Part shown: positions 48,999 to 59,034 of the stretch, piece by piece
Numbering within the stretch: position 1 is the first letter of the stretch
How the letters are laid out: each line of letters starts with the position of its first letter
DNA from: Acidimicrobiales bacterium
GTDB lineage: Bacteria > Actinomycetota > Acidimicrobiia > Acidimicrobiales > MedAcidi-G1
DNA length: 64,000 nt
Assembly (NCBI GenBank): GCA_030747595.1
Contig: JASLKK010000007.1
Location: 62,001-126,000 of the forward strand
Direction: 5' to 3'
Notes under the pieces: generated by a model
What the model was told of the DNA's origin: nothing
The model's input: the letters and a program-made list of their open reading frames with translations, nothing else
Databases searched by the model: none
Made by a program: the position numbers and the translations under genes

Positions 48999-50269
48999 GC
49001 TGCCACCGGTCCGAGTGCCATGGCCTCCAGGTCGGGCCCGAGGGCTCCGGTCACCGTCACAGACTGGAAGGTACCCACCGCAAGGTCCTCGGGCACGGAC
49101 ACCACACCGTCGATCTCCGGCGCCTCGCGGTGAGTGCGTCCCACGCCGGGCTCGTCAACCAGTACCTCGACGGTCCGGCCAATGAGTTCATCCCGGCGAT
49201 CGGCGGTGATCCGGTCCTGGATCTCGGTCAACTCGCCGAGCCGCTCGGCCATAAGGCCGGGGTCCACCACGGCGTCCAAGTCCGCCGCGTAGGTGCCTTC
49301 CTCGGCGCTGTAGGCGAAGAATCCGCACCAGTCGACCTGAGCCTCGACCACGAAGTCGAGCAGTGCGTCGTGATCCTCCTCGGTCTCGCCGGGGTAGCCG
49401 ACGATGAAGTTGGACCGGAACGCCGCCTCGGGTTCACGTGCCCGTATCGCCTCGATGCGCTCCAGGAACCGTCCGCCGTCACCCCACCGGCGCATGCGGC
49501 GCATGAGCGGCGACGACACGTGCTGCAACGACAGGTCGAAGTACGGCACACCGGTGACGCACACGGCGTCCACCAGGCGATCGGTGAGCTCCGACGGATA
49601 CAGGTAGAGGAGTCGCACCCGGTCGACCCGGGCGGCCACCGCCTCGACGAGAGGGACAATGGCCTTGTCGCCCACGCCCTGGTCACGTCCGAAAGCCGCC
49701 AGGTCTTGGGCCACAAGGATGATCTCGCGGGCATCCAGGGCGTCAACCTCAGCCAGCACATCGTCCATGGACCGGCTCCGCTGCGGTCCACGGAATGTGG
49801 GGATGGCGCAGAATCCGCAGGCCCGATCGCAGCCCTCGGCCACCTTCACGTAGGCCCACGGCCGATCCGACGCCGGGCGGGGCAGGTTCAACAGGTCGAA
49901 CAATGGGGCGGTCTCGGGCTGGATGCCGCTGGACGGCTTAGGTCCCAGCGTGACGGGCACGCCAAAGCCGGCCACCCGGTCAACCTCTGGGAGCGCCTCG
50001 GCTAGTTCGTCGCCGTACCGCTCGGCCATGCAGCCAGTAACCACTAGACGGGCACCGTCACGACGCTTGTCTGCCAGGGCCAGCACCGTGTCGATGGACT
50101 CTCGGCGGGCCTCGTCGACGAAGGCGCACGTGTTGACCACGATCAGGTCGGCCTCGCCCGCACCGTTGACGGCCTGCATCCCGTCAGCCGCCAGGGTGCC
50201 GGCCAACTTGTCGGAGTCGACCTGGTTCTTGGGGCAGCCCAGCGTCACCAGGTGGTAGGTGCCGGTCAT
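48995..50269 (-). CDS. rimO: ribosomal protein uS12 methylthiotransferase
   Basis: 424-residue radical-SAM methylthiotransferase modifying an Asp of ribosomal protein S12. N-terminal cluster ligands are Cys12, Cys48 and Cys80 (TLGCPKNQVDSD, NTCAFVDEA, TGCMAERY). The radical-SAM motif is CDRACGFC (Cys147, 151, 154), with SLQHVSSPLMRRMRR and a C-terminal TRAM domain. LGCPKN distinguishes RimO from MiaB. It is translationally coupled to pgsA. Confidence 0.96.
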   Translation of the reverse strand: MTGTYHLVTLGCPKNQVDSDKLAGTLAADGMQAVNGAGEADLIVVNTCAFVDEARRESIDTVLALADKRRDGARLVVTGCMAERYGDELAEALPEVDRVAGFGVPVTLGPKPSSGIQPETAPLFDLLNLPRPASDRPWAYVKVAEGCDRACGFCAIPTFRGPQRSRSMDDVLAEVDALDAREIILVAQDLAAFGRDQGVGDKAIVPLVEAVAARVDRVRLLYLYPSELTDRLVDAVCVTGVPYFDLSLQHVSSPLMRRMRRWGDGGRFLERIEAIRAREPEAAFRSNFIVGYPGETEEDHDALLDFVVEAQVDWCGFFAYSAEEGTYAADLDAVVDPGLMAERLGELTEIQDRITADRRDELIGRTVEVLVDEPGVGRTHREAPEIDGVVSVPEDLAVGTFQSVTVTGALGPDLEAMALGPVAA

Positions 50270-50282
50270 TGGATGCGGACCA

Positions 50283-51227
50283 TCAGGTCGTGGACTGGAT
50301 CGCGAAGACGACCATCAATCCCAAGTAGCCGGCTAACAGGGCTGCGCCTTCGGCCCGCTCGATCCGGCGGCTGCGAATGGGGAGGAGAAACGCCATGACG
50401 ACCATCACGGCCCCGACCATGGCCACCGGACCCCAGCGCCGTAGCCACGGGTCGCCCAGCACTCCGTCTCCGGCCAGGAACAGGCCGGCACCTACGGCCA
50501 GGCTGTTGAACACGTTGGAGCCCAGCAAACTGCCCAGTATGAGGCTGGCCTCGTTGCGTCGGGCGGCAGCCACCACGGTCACCAACTCGGGCAGTGACGT
50601 GCCGAAGGCCACGATGGAGAGGCCCACGAATCCGCCTTGGAGTCCGAACTGGTCGGCCAACTCAGTAGCCGACCAGACGACGGCCTGAGCGGTCACCAGG
50701 GTCACCAGCAGGCTGCCCACCGTCCAGCACCAGGCGGCCGCCGTGGATCCCACCGGCGATAAGGCAGGTGGGGCCAGGTCGTCGGTGTCGATCACGAACA
50801 TCAGGTAGACGGCCACCAGAACGCCAACGACCAGTACGGGACCGTGCCACCACGACCCCTGGACCTGGACGAGTAGCGCGAAGCCGAGCATCGCCGCCAC
50901 ACACACTCCAGCCCTGCGCTTGGTTCCCTCTGGGATGTCGATCGGCCGGATCAGAGCGCCGATGCCCAGCACCAGGGTGAGGTTGGCAATATTAGATCCG
51001 ACGATATTGCCTAGGCCGAGGTCCATCTGACCCTGCCCTGCGGCCACCGTAGACACGACTAGTTCGGGGGCGCTGGTGCCGAATCCGAGGACCACGGCAC
51101 CGATCACCAGAGGTGAGATCTGGAGGCGAACGGCGATCGACGACGCACCGGACACGAACCGATCGGCGGCCAACATCAACAGTTTCATGCCTCCGGCCAG
51201 CACGACGATGGCAAGCAGGACGTCCAC
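50283..51227 (-). CDS. calcium/sodium antiporter (CaCA family)
   Basis: 314-residue membrane transporter with about ten helices in two inverted halves. Each half has an alpha-repeat: GFGTSAPELVVS with GNIVGSNIANL, and AFGTSLPELVT with GSLLGSNVFNSL. The Glu of each PEL is the ion site. It probably exports Ca2+ (or K+/Ca2+) against Na+. The start is GTG 51227. It is close upstream of rimO (13 bp) and downstream of ftsK. Confidence 0.92.
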   Translation of the reverse strand: MDVLLAIVVLAGGMKLLMLAADRFVSGASSIAVRLQISPLVIGAVVLGFGTSAPELVVSTVAAGQGQMDLGLGNIVGSNIANLTLVLGIGALIRPIDIPEGTKRRAGVCVAAMLGFALLVQVQGSWWHGPVLVVGVLVAVYLMFVIDTDDLAPPALSPVGSTAAAWCWTVGSLLVTLVTAQAVVWSATELADQFGLQGGFVGLSIVAFGTSLPELVTVVAAARRNEASLILGSLLGSNVFNSLAVGAGLFLAGDGVLGDPWLRRWGPVAMVGAVMVVMAFLLPIRSRRIERAEGAALLAGYLGLMVVFAIQSTT

Positions 51228-51304
51228 GTATCGAGGGTACTAAACCTCCCCCGCTGCCGGGCTCGACGAGAGGGGCAACCGGGCCACGACGGGACCCGTA
51301 GGAA

Positions 51305-53950
51305 CTAGTAGCCCTGCTCCTGGAGGTCAGTGAGTTCTTCGGGGGCGATCAGAACCTCCCGGGCCTTGGAGCCGATGGACGGTCCGACCACGCCAGCCTC
51401 CTCCATGAGGTCCATGAGGCGCCCGGCCCGGGCGAACCCGACCCGTAGCTTGCGTTGCAGCATCGAAGTGGACCCCAACTGGCTGGTTACCACGAGGCGT
51501 CGGGCCTCCTCGAACAGTTCGTCGTCGTTGCCGGAATCGGCCCCGGTGGCCGTCGGACGAGAGGAGTCGGTGGTGATGTCTTCTAGGGGCGGCATAGACG
51601 TGCCAGCAGGCCATTTCGCCGCCGGGGATGCCGGCACGCTGGCCGGATCGATGGGCGCAGCAGCGGTAGCTGTGTCGCCGGTCGAGTCCATCAGTGCACC
51701 GGTGACCGGATCGGTGGCCGCCTCGGCGGCCGACCGCGCCTGGGCCACCCAGGACTCCACGATCTGACGGATCTCGTTCTCATCCACCCAGGCACCTTGG
51801 ATTCGTTGGGCCACACTCGAACTGGGGCCCAGGAGGAGCATGTCGCCCCTTCCCACCAGACGCTCGGCGCCCGGCTGGTCCAAGATGACCCGGCTGTCGG
51901 CCAGGCTGGACACGGCGAAGGCCAGCCGCGCCGGGATGTTGGCCTTAATGACGCCGGTGATGACGTTGACCGATGGACGCTGGGTGGCCACCACGAGGTG
52001 GATGCCCACGGCCCGGGCCATCTGGGCCAGCCGGGTGATGGAGTCCTCGACGTCGCGGGCCGCCACCATCATCAGGTCAGCCAGCTCGTCGACCACCACG
52101 AGGATGAACGGCAGGCGCTGGTACGACACCGACTCGCCGTCCTCGTCGGCGAGGCCCAACGGGGCCTTCAGGTCGCCCCGGTCGTAGGCAGCGTTGTAGC
52201 CCCCGATGTCACGAAAGCCGCAATCCGAGAGCAGGTCGTAGCGGCGCTCCATCTCCTTGACGGCCCAGTGCAGTGCGTTGGCCGCCTTGCGGGGGTCGGT
52301 CACCGGTGCGGTCAGAAGGTGGGGCACGCCCTCGTACTGGCCCATCTCAACTCGCTTGGGATCCACGAGGATCATCCGCACCTGGTCCGGCGTGGAACGC
52401 ATCAGCACCGAAGTGATGAGTGAGTTGATGCACGACGACTTGCCCGCGCCGGTAGCCCCGGCGATGAGAAGATGAGGCATGGTCGAGAGGTTCAGTAGTA
52501 CCGAGCGGCCGCTGATGTCGCGCCCGATGCCCACCTCAAGGGGATGGCGGGCCTTAGCAGCCTCGGGTGAGGTGAGGATGTCTCCGAGGGCCACCACCAC
52601 CCGGTCCTCGTTGGGTACCTCGATGCCGATGGCCTGCTGGCCGGGGATGGGGGCCAGGATCCGGACGTCGGCGGCGGCCAGCGCATAGGCGATGTCCTTG
52701 TGGAGACTGGTGATCCGGGCCACCTTGACGCCCTCGCCCAACTGCAGGGCGTAGCGGGTGACGGTGGGGCCCACGGTCATCTCTGACAGGCGGGTCTCGA
52801 CGCCGTGCGCCGCCAGAGCCTCCTGTAGGCGCAACCCGCGCTCCTCGACGACCTTGGCGTCCACGTCGTGGGTTTCGCTGCGTGACAGGTAGCCGGCGGT
52901 CGGGAGTCGCCACGTCGAATCGGCGATGGCCGGACCTAGCTCGATGGTCAGCTGCTCGCTGCCGTCGGTGCCCTTCGTCCGGGCCTTGCGTTTCTTGGCC
53001 TTAGCCGGGGCGCGTTCCGGCGCGGGACCGGTGGCGGTCGTCGGCGCCGGCTCCACGGGCGGTACTGGCTCCGGCTCGGCGACCGGAACCGGTGGTCGGC
53101 GATCGCCCATCCCTCCGACGGGTGGCGGCCCGTGACCGCCGGGGGGCGTGAGGAGGTTGCGAAGCCAGGTTCGGAGGCCCCGAACTGCGGGACGGAGACC
53201 GGCCACCATGCCCCGCGTCGCATGGCGAGCCGTGAAAGCCACCCCCTTGGCAGCACCACGGGCTGCCTGTCGTGCCGTAGTCCGGGTGATGACTGCGGCG
53301 GCCACAAGGCCCACACCGATCAGCACCAGCAGGGCACCCCACGTCGCCACCACGGCTTCGAGGCCACCGCCGATGCCCACGCCAACCAGACCACCCGCAC
53401 GACCCAGGCCGTCGGCGCCGTCGTCGAGACCCGGGCGATCCCGGGCGATGTGGAGAATACCGGTCACCGACACCACGGCCATGACCAGCCCGACGGGAAG
53501 CCGTCGGGAGATCTCGCCGAACTCACTGCGTTCACGGAACATGGCCAGACCGGTGCCCACCATGGCCACGGGCAGCAGGACACGAGTCGAACCGACCGAC
53601 CAGCCGAGGCCCGAGTCGAGGAGACGACCGAAGACACCGGCCCGCTCTAGATAGACCGAGAGGCCCGTCAGGAGGCCACCGACCACCAGCAGGAGCCCGA
53701 GGATCTCATCGCCCCGCCCACCGAAGGCGGCCCGGGCCATGCGCCGCACGGTGGACTCGCGGGGCTCTCCGTCCCCACGCCTGCGGCCGACCGGCCGTTC
53801 CAGCGCCGTTTTCGGCTTCCGTTCAGTGGGTTCAGCCGAGGAGGCGCCGCGGCCGGACACTGCCGCACGAGCGCCCTTCACCCGCTCGGATCCCTTCGGG
53901 GAATCCGCAGTAGGCGACTTCGAATCCGGGCGCGCGGGACGTCTGGCCAT
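51305..53950 (-). CDS. ftsK: DNA translocase FtsK
   Basis: 881-residue septal DNA pump. Residues 1-80 are basic and hydrophilic. Membrane helices lie at ~83-101, 121-137, 151-169 and 187-221 (one or two). A Pro/Ala/Glu-rich linker (~265-330) leads to the motor: alpha region, Walker A GATGAGKS (498-505), FILVVVDELADLMM (Walker B) and VATQRPSVNVITGVIK. The C-terminal gamma domain that reads KOPS is present (RVGFARAGRLMDLMEEAGVVG). ATG 53950 is preferred; a GTG 18 bp earlier is possible. It is followed by the antiporter gene. Confidence 0.95.
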   Translation of the reverse strand: MARRPARPDSKSPTADSPKGSERVKGARAAVSGRGASSAEPTERKPKTALERPVGRRRGDGEPRESTVRRMARAAFGGRGDEILGLLLVVGGLLTGLSVYLERAGVFGRLLDSGLGWSVGSTRVLLPVAMVGTGLAMFRERSEFGEISRRLPVGLVMAVVSVTGILHIARDRPGLDDGADGLGRAGGLVGVGIGGGLEAVVATWGALLVLIGVGLVAAAVITRTTARQAARGAAKGVAFTARHATRGMVAGLRPAVRGLRTWLRNLLTPPGGHGPPPVGGMGDRRPPVPVAEPEPVPPVEPAPTTATGPAPERAPAKAKKRKARTKGTDGSEQLTIELGPAIADSTWRLPTAGYLSRSETHDVDAKVVEERGLRLQEALAAHGVETRLSEMTVGPTVTRYALQLGEGVKVARITSLHKDIAYALAAADVRILAPIPGQQAIGIEVPNEDRVVVALGDILTSPEAAKARHPLEVGIGRDISGRSVLLNLSTMPHLLIAGATGAGKSSCINSLITSVLMRSTPDQVRMILVDPKRVEMGQYEGVPHLLTAPVTDPRKAANALHWAVKEMERRYDLLSDCGFRDIGGYNAAYDRGDLKAPLGLADEDGESVSYQRLPFILVVVDELADLMMVAARDVEDSITRLAQMARAVGIHLVVATQRPSVNVITGVIKANIPARLAFAVSSLADSRVILDQPGAERLVGRGDMLLLGPSSSVAQRIQGAWVDENEIRQIVESWVAQARSAAEAATDPVTGALMDSTGDTATAAAPIDPASVPASPAAKWPAGTSMPPLEDITTDSSRPTATGADSGNDDELFEEARRLVVTSQLGSTSMLQRKLRVGFARAGRLMDLMEEAGVVGPSIGSKAREVLIAPEELTDLQEQGY

Positions 53951-54023
53951 CGATTTCGACGGTACCACCGGGGCGTGACAACCCTGGGGCAGGAACCGTT
54001 ACCTGAACCACCCATTGGAGGGT

Positions 54024-55694
54024 TCAGCGGACCTCGACGATGGGCACGAGCGTCGGCTTGCGGCCCGTCTTCCGGGACACCAGTTGTCCAGTGGCCCGCC
54101 GGGTGAGACGACTCAACTCGTGGGCGTCCCGGTTCCCGTCGGCCAACGGCCCGGCCAGCGCCTCGGTCACCTCGCTCACCACCTGACCGTGCCAGTCCTC
54201 CCGGACCGCTGGCTCCACCCAACCCCGACTCTCGACCATCGGCGGCTCGGCCAGGCGACCCTTCCGACCGTCCACCAGCACCCGGATCAGGACGAACCCT
54301 TCGCCGGAAATGGCCCGTCGCTCCTCCAACAGGTCGACCGACACCGGCCGGCCCGCCTCGTCGACCATCACGTAGCCGTCGGGTACCCGCCCCGCATGAG
54401 CCACACCCTCACCGGTCAGCTTCACCCGGTCACCGTCGGTGCACCGAAGCACCCGGTCCTCGTCCATCCCTCGACTGAGGGCCAACTCGTGGTGGGCCAC
54501 GAGATGGGAGTACTCCCCGTGAACCGGGATGAACAGATCGGGATCGGCCACGTCGTGCAGGGCCAGCAGTTCGTCAGCCTTGCCATGGCCGGTGGTATGC
54601 ACGCCGAGTTGGCCGCTGTGGACCAGCCGGGCTCCCCGGCGGGCCAGCGAGTTATGCAGTCGGGCCACCGCTGCCTCGTTACCGGGAATGGGGTGCGACG
54701 AGAACACCACAGTGTCGGTGTCGCCCACCGTCACGAACCGGTGGCGCCCTTGTCCCATCAGGTTCAATGCGGCCCGCGACTCGCCCTGGGAGCCGGTACA
54801 CACGATGCAGGTGCGGGCCGGGTCCAGGTCGTCCAGATCGCTGTCCCGGGCCAGCATCTTGTCGGAGATGTTCAACAACCCCAGCTCACGGGCCAGCGTC
54901 GTGTTACGGACCATCGACGGCCCCATGACAACCAGCTTGCGGCTCGTAGCCGCCGCGGCGTCGGCCACCTGCTGGATGCGATGCACATGGCTCGAGAACG
55001 CTCCGATGATGATACGGCGGCCCTCGTTCTCGTCGAACACCCGACGTAGCACCGGACCAACGGTCGACTCCGACGTCGACGATCCGGCAGAACCGGCATT
55101 GGTCGAGTCGGCCAAAAGCAGGCGGATGCCACCGTCGGCGGCGATCTCGCGAACCCGATCCAGATCGGTGACCCGGCCGTCGATGGGCGTCGGGTCCAAC
55201 TTGAAATCACTCGAGTGGAGAATGTTCCCCTGGGGCGTATGGAACACCGTCATCAGCCCGCTGGGCGTGGAGTGAGTGACGGGCAGGAACTCGCAGTCGA
55301 AGGGACCGATGGGCAGACGGTCGTAGTCGCCCAACGGAATTAGATCGGGCACGGGCACGCCGGCGAACTTCAACTTGCCGCGTACCATCCCGAGAGTGAA
55401 CGGCGAACCGTAGATGGGCAGGGTGGCGCCCCGCTCGCCGAGGGCCCGGAGCAGGTACGGCAATCCACCGATGTGGTCCTCGTGGGCATGGGTCACCACG
55501 CAGGCCTCAAGACGGTCAGCCCGCTCCAGTAGCCAGCCGAAGTCGGGCAGCACGGCGTCGACGCCGGGCATGTCGTCGGGAAAGAGTTGGCCGCAGTCGA
55601 GCATCACGATGCGGCCGTGGGCCTCGAGGGCCGCGCAGTTGCGGCCGATCTCGCCGAGGCCGCCGAGAAACGTCAGATGTACGGGTGCTGCCAT
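54024..55694 (-). CDS. rnj: ribonuclease J
   Basis: 556-residue beta-CASP metallo-beta-lactamase nuclease for mRNA decay and rRNA processing. Residues 69-74 are HAHEDH, preceded by LGGLGEIGRN. VTHSTPSG, SSDFKLDPTP, STNAGSAG and the C-terminal FIPVHGEYSHLVAHHELA follow. Both endo- and 5'-exonuclease activities are known in the family. It lies 27 bp after dapA, as in many actinobacteria, and is followed by ftsK. Confidence 0.96.
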   Translation of the reverse strand: MAAPVHLTFLGGLGEIGRNCAALEAHGRIVMLDCGQLFPDDMPGVDAVLPDFGWLLERADRLEACVVTHAHEDHIGGLPYLLRALGERGATLPIYGSPFTLGMVRGKLKFAGVPVPDLIPLGDYDRLPIGPFDCEFLPVTHSTPSGLMTVFHTPQGNILHSSDFKLDPTPIDGRVTDLDRVREIAADGGIRLLLADSTNAGSAGSSTSESTVGPVLRRVFDENEGRRIIIGAFSSHVHRIQQVADAAAATSRKLVVMGPSMVRNTTLARELGLLNISDKMLARDSDLDDLDPARTCIVCTGSQGESRAALNLMGQGRHRFVTVGDTDTVVFSSHPIPGNEAAVARLHNSLARRGARLVHSGQLGVHTTGHGKADELLALHDVADPDLFIPVHGEYSHLVAHHELALSRGMDEDRVLRCTDGDRVKLTGEGVAHAGRVPDGYVMVDEAGRPVSVDLLEERRAISGEGFVLIRVLVDGRKGRLAEPPMVESRGWVEPAVREDWHGQVVSEVTEALAGPLADGNRDAHELSRLTRRATGQLVSRKTGRKPTLVPIVEVR

Positions 55695-55721
55695 GGGGAA
55701 GATTCTCGGGAGGTAGTTGAA

Positions 55722-56609
55722 TCAGGTCCGACCGAGGCCGGCCAAGACCTGGCGGGCGAGGTCCTGAAGGCCCTCGGGCTCGGGACCCATGGGGGGACGA
55801 CAGTCTCCTCCGGGCAGGCCCAGGACCTTCATCATGGCCTTGGCCGGTAGAGGGTTGGGCTTCAGGTCACCGGACTCGAAGTCCCACGACTCGACGAGCC
55901 GCTGGTTGGTTTCGGTCGCCCGGGCCACGTCGCCGGAGAAGAAAGCATCCATCATGACCACCGTCTCGGGTGTCGCCCAGTGCGAGGCCACGCTGACCAC
56001 GCCAACGGCGCCGACGGCCAGCAGAGCCAGCGTCAGTGCGTCCTCACCGCTGTAGATCTCGAAACCGTCCGGTGCAGCGGCGGCCAACCGGGCCGTCTCG
56101 GCCACGTCGCCGGCCGCGTCCTTCACGGCCACCACGTTGACCACGTCGTCAGCCAACTGGAGGATGGTGGCGTTGTCGATCTTGCGTCCCGAGCGGGGTG
56201 GGATGTCATAGAGCATCACCGGCAGGTCGGTGGCCCCGGCAACAGCCGTGAAGTGGTGCAACAGCCCCAACTGGGACGGGCGGTTGTAGTACGGGGTGAC
56301 GGTGAGTATGGCGTCAGCGCCGGCCTCGGTGCAGCGCTCCGTAAGCTCCACGGCGGCTGCCGTGTCGTTGCTGCCCGCCCCAGCGATCACGTGGCAGTCC
56401 ACGGCGCCTGACACGGCCTCCACGAGAGCGATCTGCTCGTCGTGGGTGAGCGTCGGCGACTCCCCGGTAGTGCCGGCCAGCACCAGACCGTCGTTGCCTT
56501 GTTCGACCAGCCAACGGGCCAGCTCGACGGCACCGCCGAGGTCCAGCTCGCCGTGGGCGTCAAAAGGCGTGATCATGGCGGTGACGACCCGCCCGAACCT
56601 GGGTTCCAT
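55722..56609 (-). CDS. dapA: 4-hydroxy-tetrahydrodipicolinate synthase
   Basis: 295-residue TIM-barrel aldolase condensing pyruvate with aspartate semialdehyde. The Schiff-base lysine is Lys163 (VVAVKDAAGDV). The catalytic Tyr is Tyr134 (LYDIPPRSG), with VTPYYNRPSQ and AGTTGESPTL also present. The ATG at 56609 is supported by GGAAGGG about 9 nt upstream; a longer frame lies inside the upstream gene. It begins the dapA-rnj pair. Confidence 0.96.
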   Translation of the reverse strand: MEPRFGRVVTAMITPFDAHGELDLGGAVELARWLVEQGNDGLVLAGTTGESPTLTHDEQIALVEAVSGAVDCHVIAGAGSNDTAAAVELTERCTEAGADAILTVTPYYNRPSQLGLLHHFTAVAGATDLPVMLYDIPPRSGRKIDNATILQLADDVVNVVAVKDAAGDVAETARLAAAAPDGFEIYSGEDALTLALLAVGAVGVVSVASHWATPETVVMMDAFFSGDVARATETNQRLVESWDFESGDLKPNPLPAKAMMKVLGLPGGDCRPPMGPEPEGLQDLARQVLAGLGRT

Positions 56610-56644
56610 CGTGTGTTCCCTTCCGGTCCTGTACAGCCCGGCGC

Positions 56645-57304
56645 TCAGCCGACCTGCTCGCGGGCTCGCTCGATGCCGAGCGTGGCCAGCAGGTTCTCGT
56701 GCAGTTCGAACCAGACCGTGTGGTACGAGTCGATCATCGGTCGGGTGAACCACTCCGCCTCGCCAACCCGCACACGGGCTAGGGCTTCGGCGAAACGCTC
56801 GCCGTACCCGTCGAAGCGGGCCAATACCTCTGCCAGACCACCGCACACCTCGCGCATGACGTCATCGGCCTCACCCAGTCGGGCCACCACGGCCGCATCG
56901 TGGACGGCATCCGCATGGTCGTTCACGATGGGATCGCCATCCGGCGCGTCGGGATCAGGACGCAACTGCCAGTCGGTGCATAACCCCAGGAAGCCCTGGT
57001 TGAGCTCCAGGAAGTCGCGGTAGGCGGCCTCGACGGCCGGACGGACTCCGGTGGCCTCCAACTCGGCGGCCAGCAGGGACTCGCCGTAAGCGCGCCCCTC
57101 AGGAGTCAGCATCCAGCCCGACATCCGACCCTCACGGTGACGGGCATGACCGGCGTCGGCCAGCCCGGCCAGCATGGCGTCGACTACGTCGGCGTCCAGG
57201 CCGGTGGCGGCGACCACCGCCTCCGCGTCCACGAAACCCTTCACCCGGAGAGCTTGTACGACCATCAGGTCAGGGGAACTGGTGTGGGACCCGACTGCAG
57301 ACAT
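56645..57304 (-). CDS. winged-helix-like protein of unknown function
   Basis: 219-residue actinobacterial protein. An N-terminal ~75-residue winged-helix-like part (VVQALRVKGFVDAEAVVAAT, GLDADVVDAMLAGLADAGHA, GWMLTPEGR) is followed by an all-helical domain with conserved TDWQLRP, NDHADAVHD and SYHTVWFELHENLLATLG. I recall similar regulators annotated in actinobacteria near pyruvate, phosphate dikinase-like genes, but no such gene is here. The role is unknown. The start is ATG 57304, five bp after the SURF1 stop. Confidence 0.75.
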   Translation of the reverse strand: MSAVGSHTSSPDLMVVQALRVKGFVDAEAVVAATGLDADVVDAMLAGLADAGHARHREGRMSGWMLTPEGRAYGESLLAAELEATGVRPAVEAAYRDFLELNQGFLGLCTDWQLRPDPDAPDGDPIVNDHADAVHDAAVVARLGEADDVMREVCGGLAEVLARFDGYGERFAEALARVRVGEAEWFTRPMIDSYHTVWFELHENLLATLGIERAREQVG

Positions 57305-57309
57305 GGTGG

Positions 57310-58116
57310 TCACGCTACCGGCGCGTCCCATTCGGGAACGGATCGGTTCGATCGGCTTCCCGAATGGCTGGCGAGCCGGAGCAGGACCAACGGGTACCCG
57401 AGGATCCCGATGATCGAGAAGACGAACCACTGGACGGCATAGGAGCGATGGGAGCCGTCTCCCACGTCGACCACCGGCACCGGGGCCGGCCAGGTGCCGA
57501 CACCAGTCGACTCGGCGGCCCGTAGCCACAAGGGGGCCAACGTGGTATCCCAGCGCGTCGCCAGCGCCTCCCGGTCAATGCGGTCCACCTCGCCGCCGTG
57601 ACCCCGCTCGCCGGCCCGGAATAGGTCCAACGAACCGGTGAGGACGACCTCTCCGGCATCTGGAGCCCAGACGCTCGGATCGCCCGCCACCTGGACCTGG
57701 CGCGGCACGAATCCCCGATCTACGACCAGTCCCCCAGCCGGGCCTACATCCGAAGCAGCGCCGAGGCTGGCTCTGTCGACCAGGAGGAGCGACACGGCAT
57801 GGACTCCGGGCACCCCGTCCCTTGAACGATTGGCCAGCAGAACCTCGCGGTCGGTGTCCCACACCCCGGTGACGATGACCCGCACGAAACGAAGGTCGGC
57901 GGGATCGGTGCCCGCGGCGATCGACGTCAGGACCTCAACCAGGGGAAGCACCGGTTCGGCGGCCCGAACCGACACCGAGGCGTTGTAGGCCTGCCGACCG
58001 TCGAGACGGCGGAGCTGCCAGAAGCCCATGTTGACAGTAGCCACCAACAGCCCGGCCACCAGCAGGTGCGAAACGATCCACGCCGGCCGTAGCAGGCGAC
58101 GGCTACCCGGATCCAC
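57310..58116 (-). CDS. SURF1-family cytochrome oxidase assembly protein
   Basis: 268-residue SURF1 protein with two membrane helices, near residues 11-30 and 228-246. NMGFWQLRRLDGR holds the G-W-Q-L-R family motif. LLVDRGFVP-type VVDRGFVPRQV and SYAVQWFVFSIIG close to the second helix complete the picture. It helps insert heme a in aa3-type oxidases. The start is GTG 58116. No oxidase subunit gene is nearby. Confidence 0.9.
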   Translation of the reverse strand: MDPGSRRLLRPAWIVSHLLVAGLLVATVNMGFWQLRRLDGRQAYNASVSVRAAEPVLPLVEVLTSIAAGTDPADLRFVRVIVTGVWDTDREVLLANRSRDGVPGVHAVSLLLVDRASLGAASDVGPAGGLVVDRGFVPRQVQVAGDPSVWAPDAGEVVLTGSLDLFRAGERGHGGEVDRIDREALATRWDTTLAPLWLRAAESTGVGTWPAPVPVVDVGDGSHRSYAVQWFVFSIIGILGYPLVLLRLASHSGSRSNRSVPEWDAPVA

Positions 58117-58136
58117 GGTCGGAACTCCGGCTCAGA

Positions 58137-58949
58137 TCAGAGGCCCAGGAGGGCATCCAGGCCGAGGGTCACGCCGCGGACCTCGGCGATGCGTCGGACG
58201 GCCAGCACCACGCCGGGCATGAACGAGGCTCGATCGGTGGTGTCGTGCCGGATGGTCAGGGTCTGCCCGGTGGTTCCCAGCACAACCTCCTGGTCGGCAA
58301 CGGCGCCGCGCATGCGGAGGCTGTGGATGTGGATGTCCGCCGGCCCGACCCCGCCACGGGCCCCCGGCACCACCTCGCGGGTGGTCGGATCGGGCGCCCA
58401 TTCTGCGGAGGATGCGGCCATTCGCTCGGCGGTGGCCACCGCTGTCCCAGACGGGGCATCGACCTTGCCGTCATGGTGGGTCTCGATGATCTCCGCTGTG
58501 TCGAACCATGGAGCGGCCATCTCGGCGAAACGCATCATGAGCACCGCACCAATGGCGAAGTTGGGGGCCACCACGCAGTTGCTCGTGGTGAAAGCGCAGC
58601 GCAGAGCAGTCAGGTCGTCGTCACCTAGGCCGCTGGTACCGACCACGGCGTGCACCCCGGCAGCGGCTAGCACGGGGAGGGTGACCCGGCTGGCCTCGGC
58701 CACCGTGAAGTCGATCACCACGTCAAGGCCCTTATTGGACAGACCCGTATCGGCCGGTGCTGCGAGCAGCGCATCAACATCAGCCACCACGGTGACACCG
58801 TGGACGTCGGTACCCACCGACGACGGGTCAGCGGCCGCGGCCAGCATCAGACCCTCGGCATCGTGCACAGCATCAGCTACGGCGCGGCCCATACGTCCGG
58901 CCACGCCAAGTACCCCGACGCGGATCAGCCCGGCATCGGTCGTTCCCAT
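58137..58949 (-). CDS. dapB: 4-hydroxy-tetrahydrodipicolinate reductase
   Basis: 270-residue NAD(P)H reductase. The nucleotide loop GVLGVAGRMG is at 12-21. The substrate/catalytic stretch is IIETHHDGKVDAPSGTA (His pair and Lys), with DFTVAEA and GTSGL between. The start at ATG 58949 removes an upstream stretch without similarity. It lies upstream of SURF1 and about 1.5 kb from dapA. Confidence 0.95.
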   Translation of the reverse strand: MGTTDAGLIRVGVLGVAGRMGRAVADAVHDAEGLMLAAAADPSSVGTDVHGVTVVADVDALLAAPADTGLSNKGLDVVIDFTVAEASRVTLPVLAAAGVHAVVGTSGLGDDDLTALRCAFTTSNCVVAPNFAIGAVLMMRFAEMAAPWFDTAEIIETHHDGKVDAPSGTAVATAERMAASSAEWAPDPTTREVVPGARGGVGPADIHIHSLRMRGAVADQEVVLGTTGQTLTIRHDTTDRASFMPGVVLAVRRIAEVRGVTLGLDALLGL

Positions 58950-59034
58950 GGATCCGAGGCTATCGGTCGCCGACCCGCCGCTCTGGAAGCGTTTCCACCT
59001 CAGCCCCATCCTTCGAGACCAGGACATCACCCGT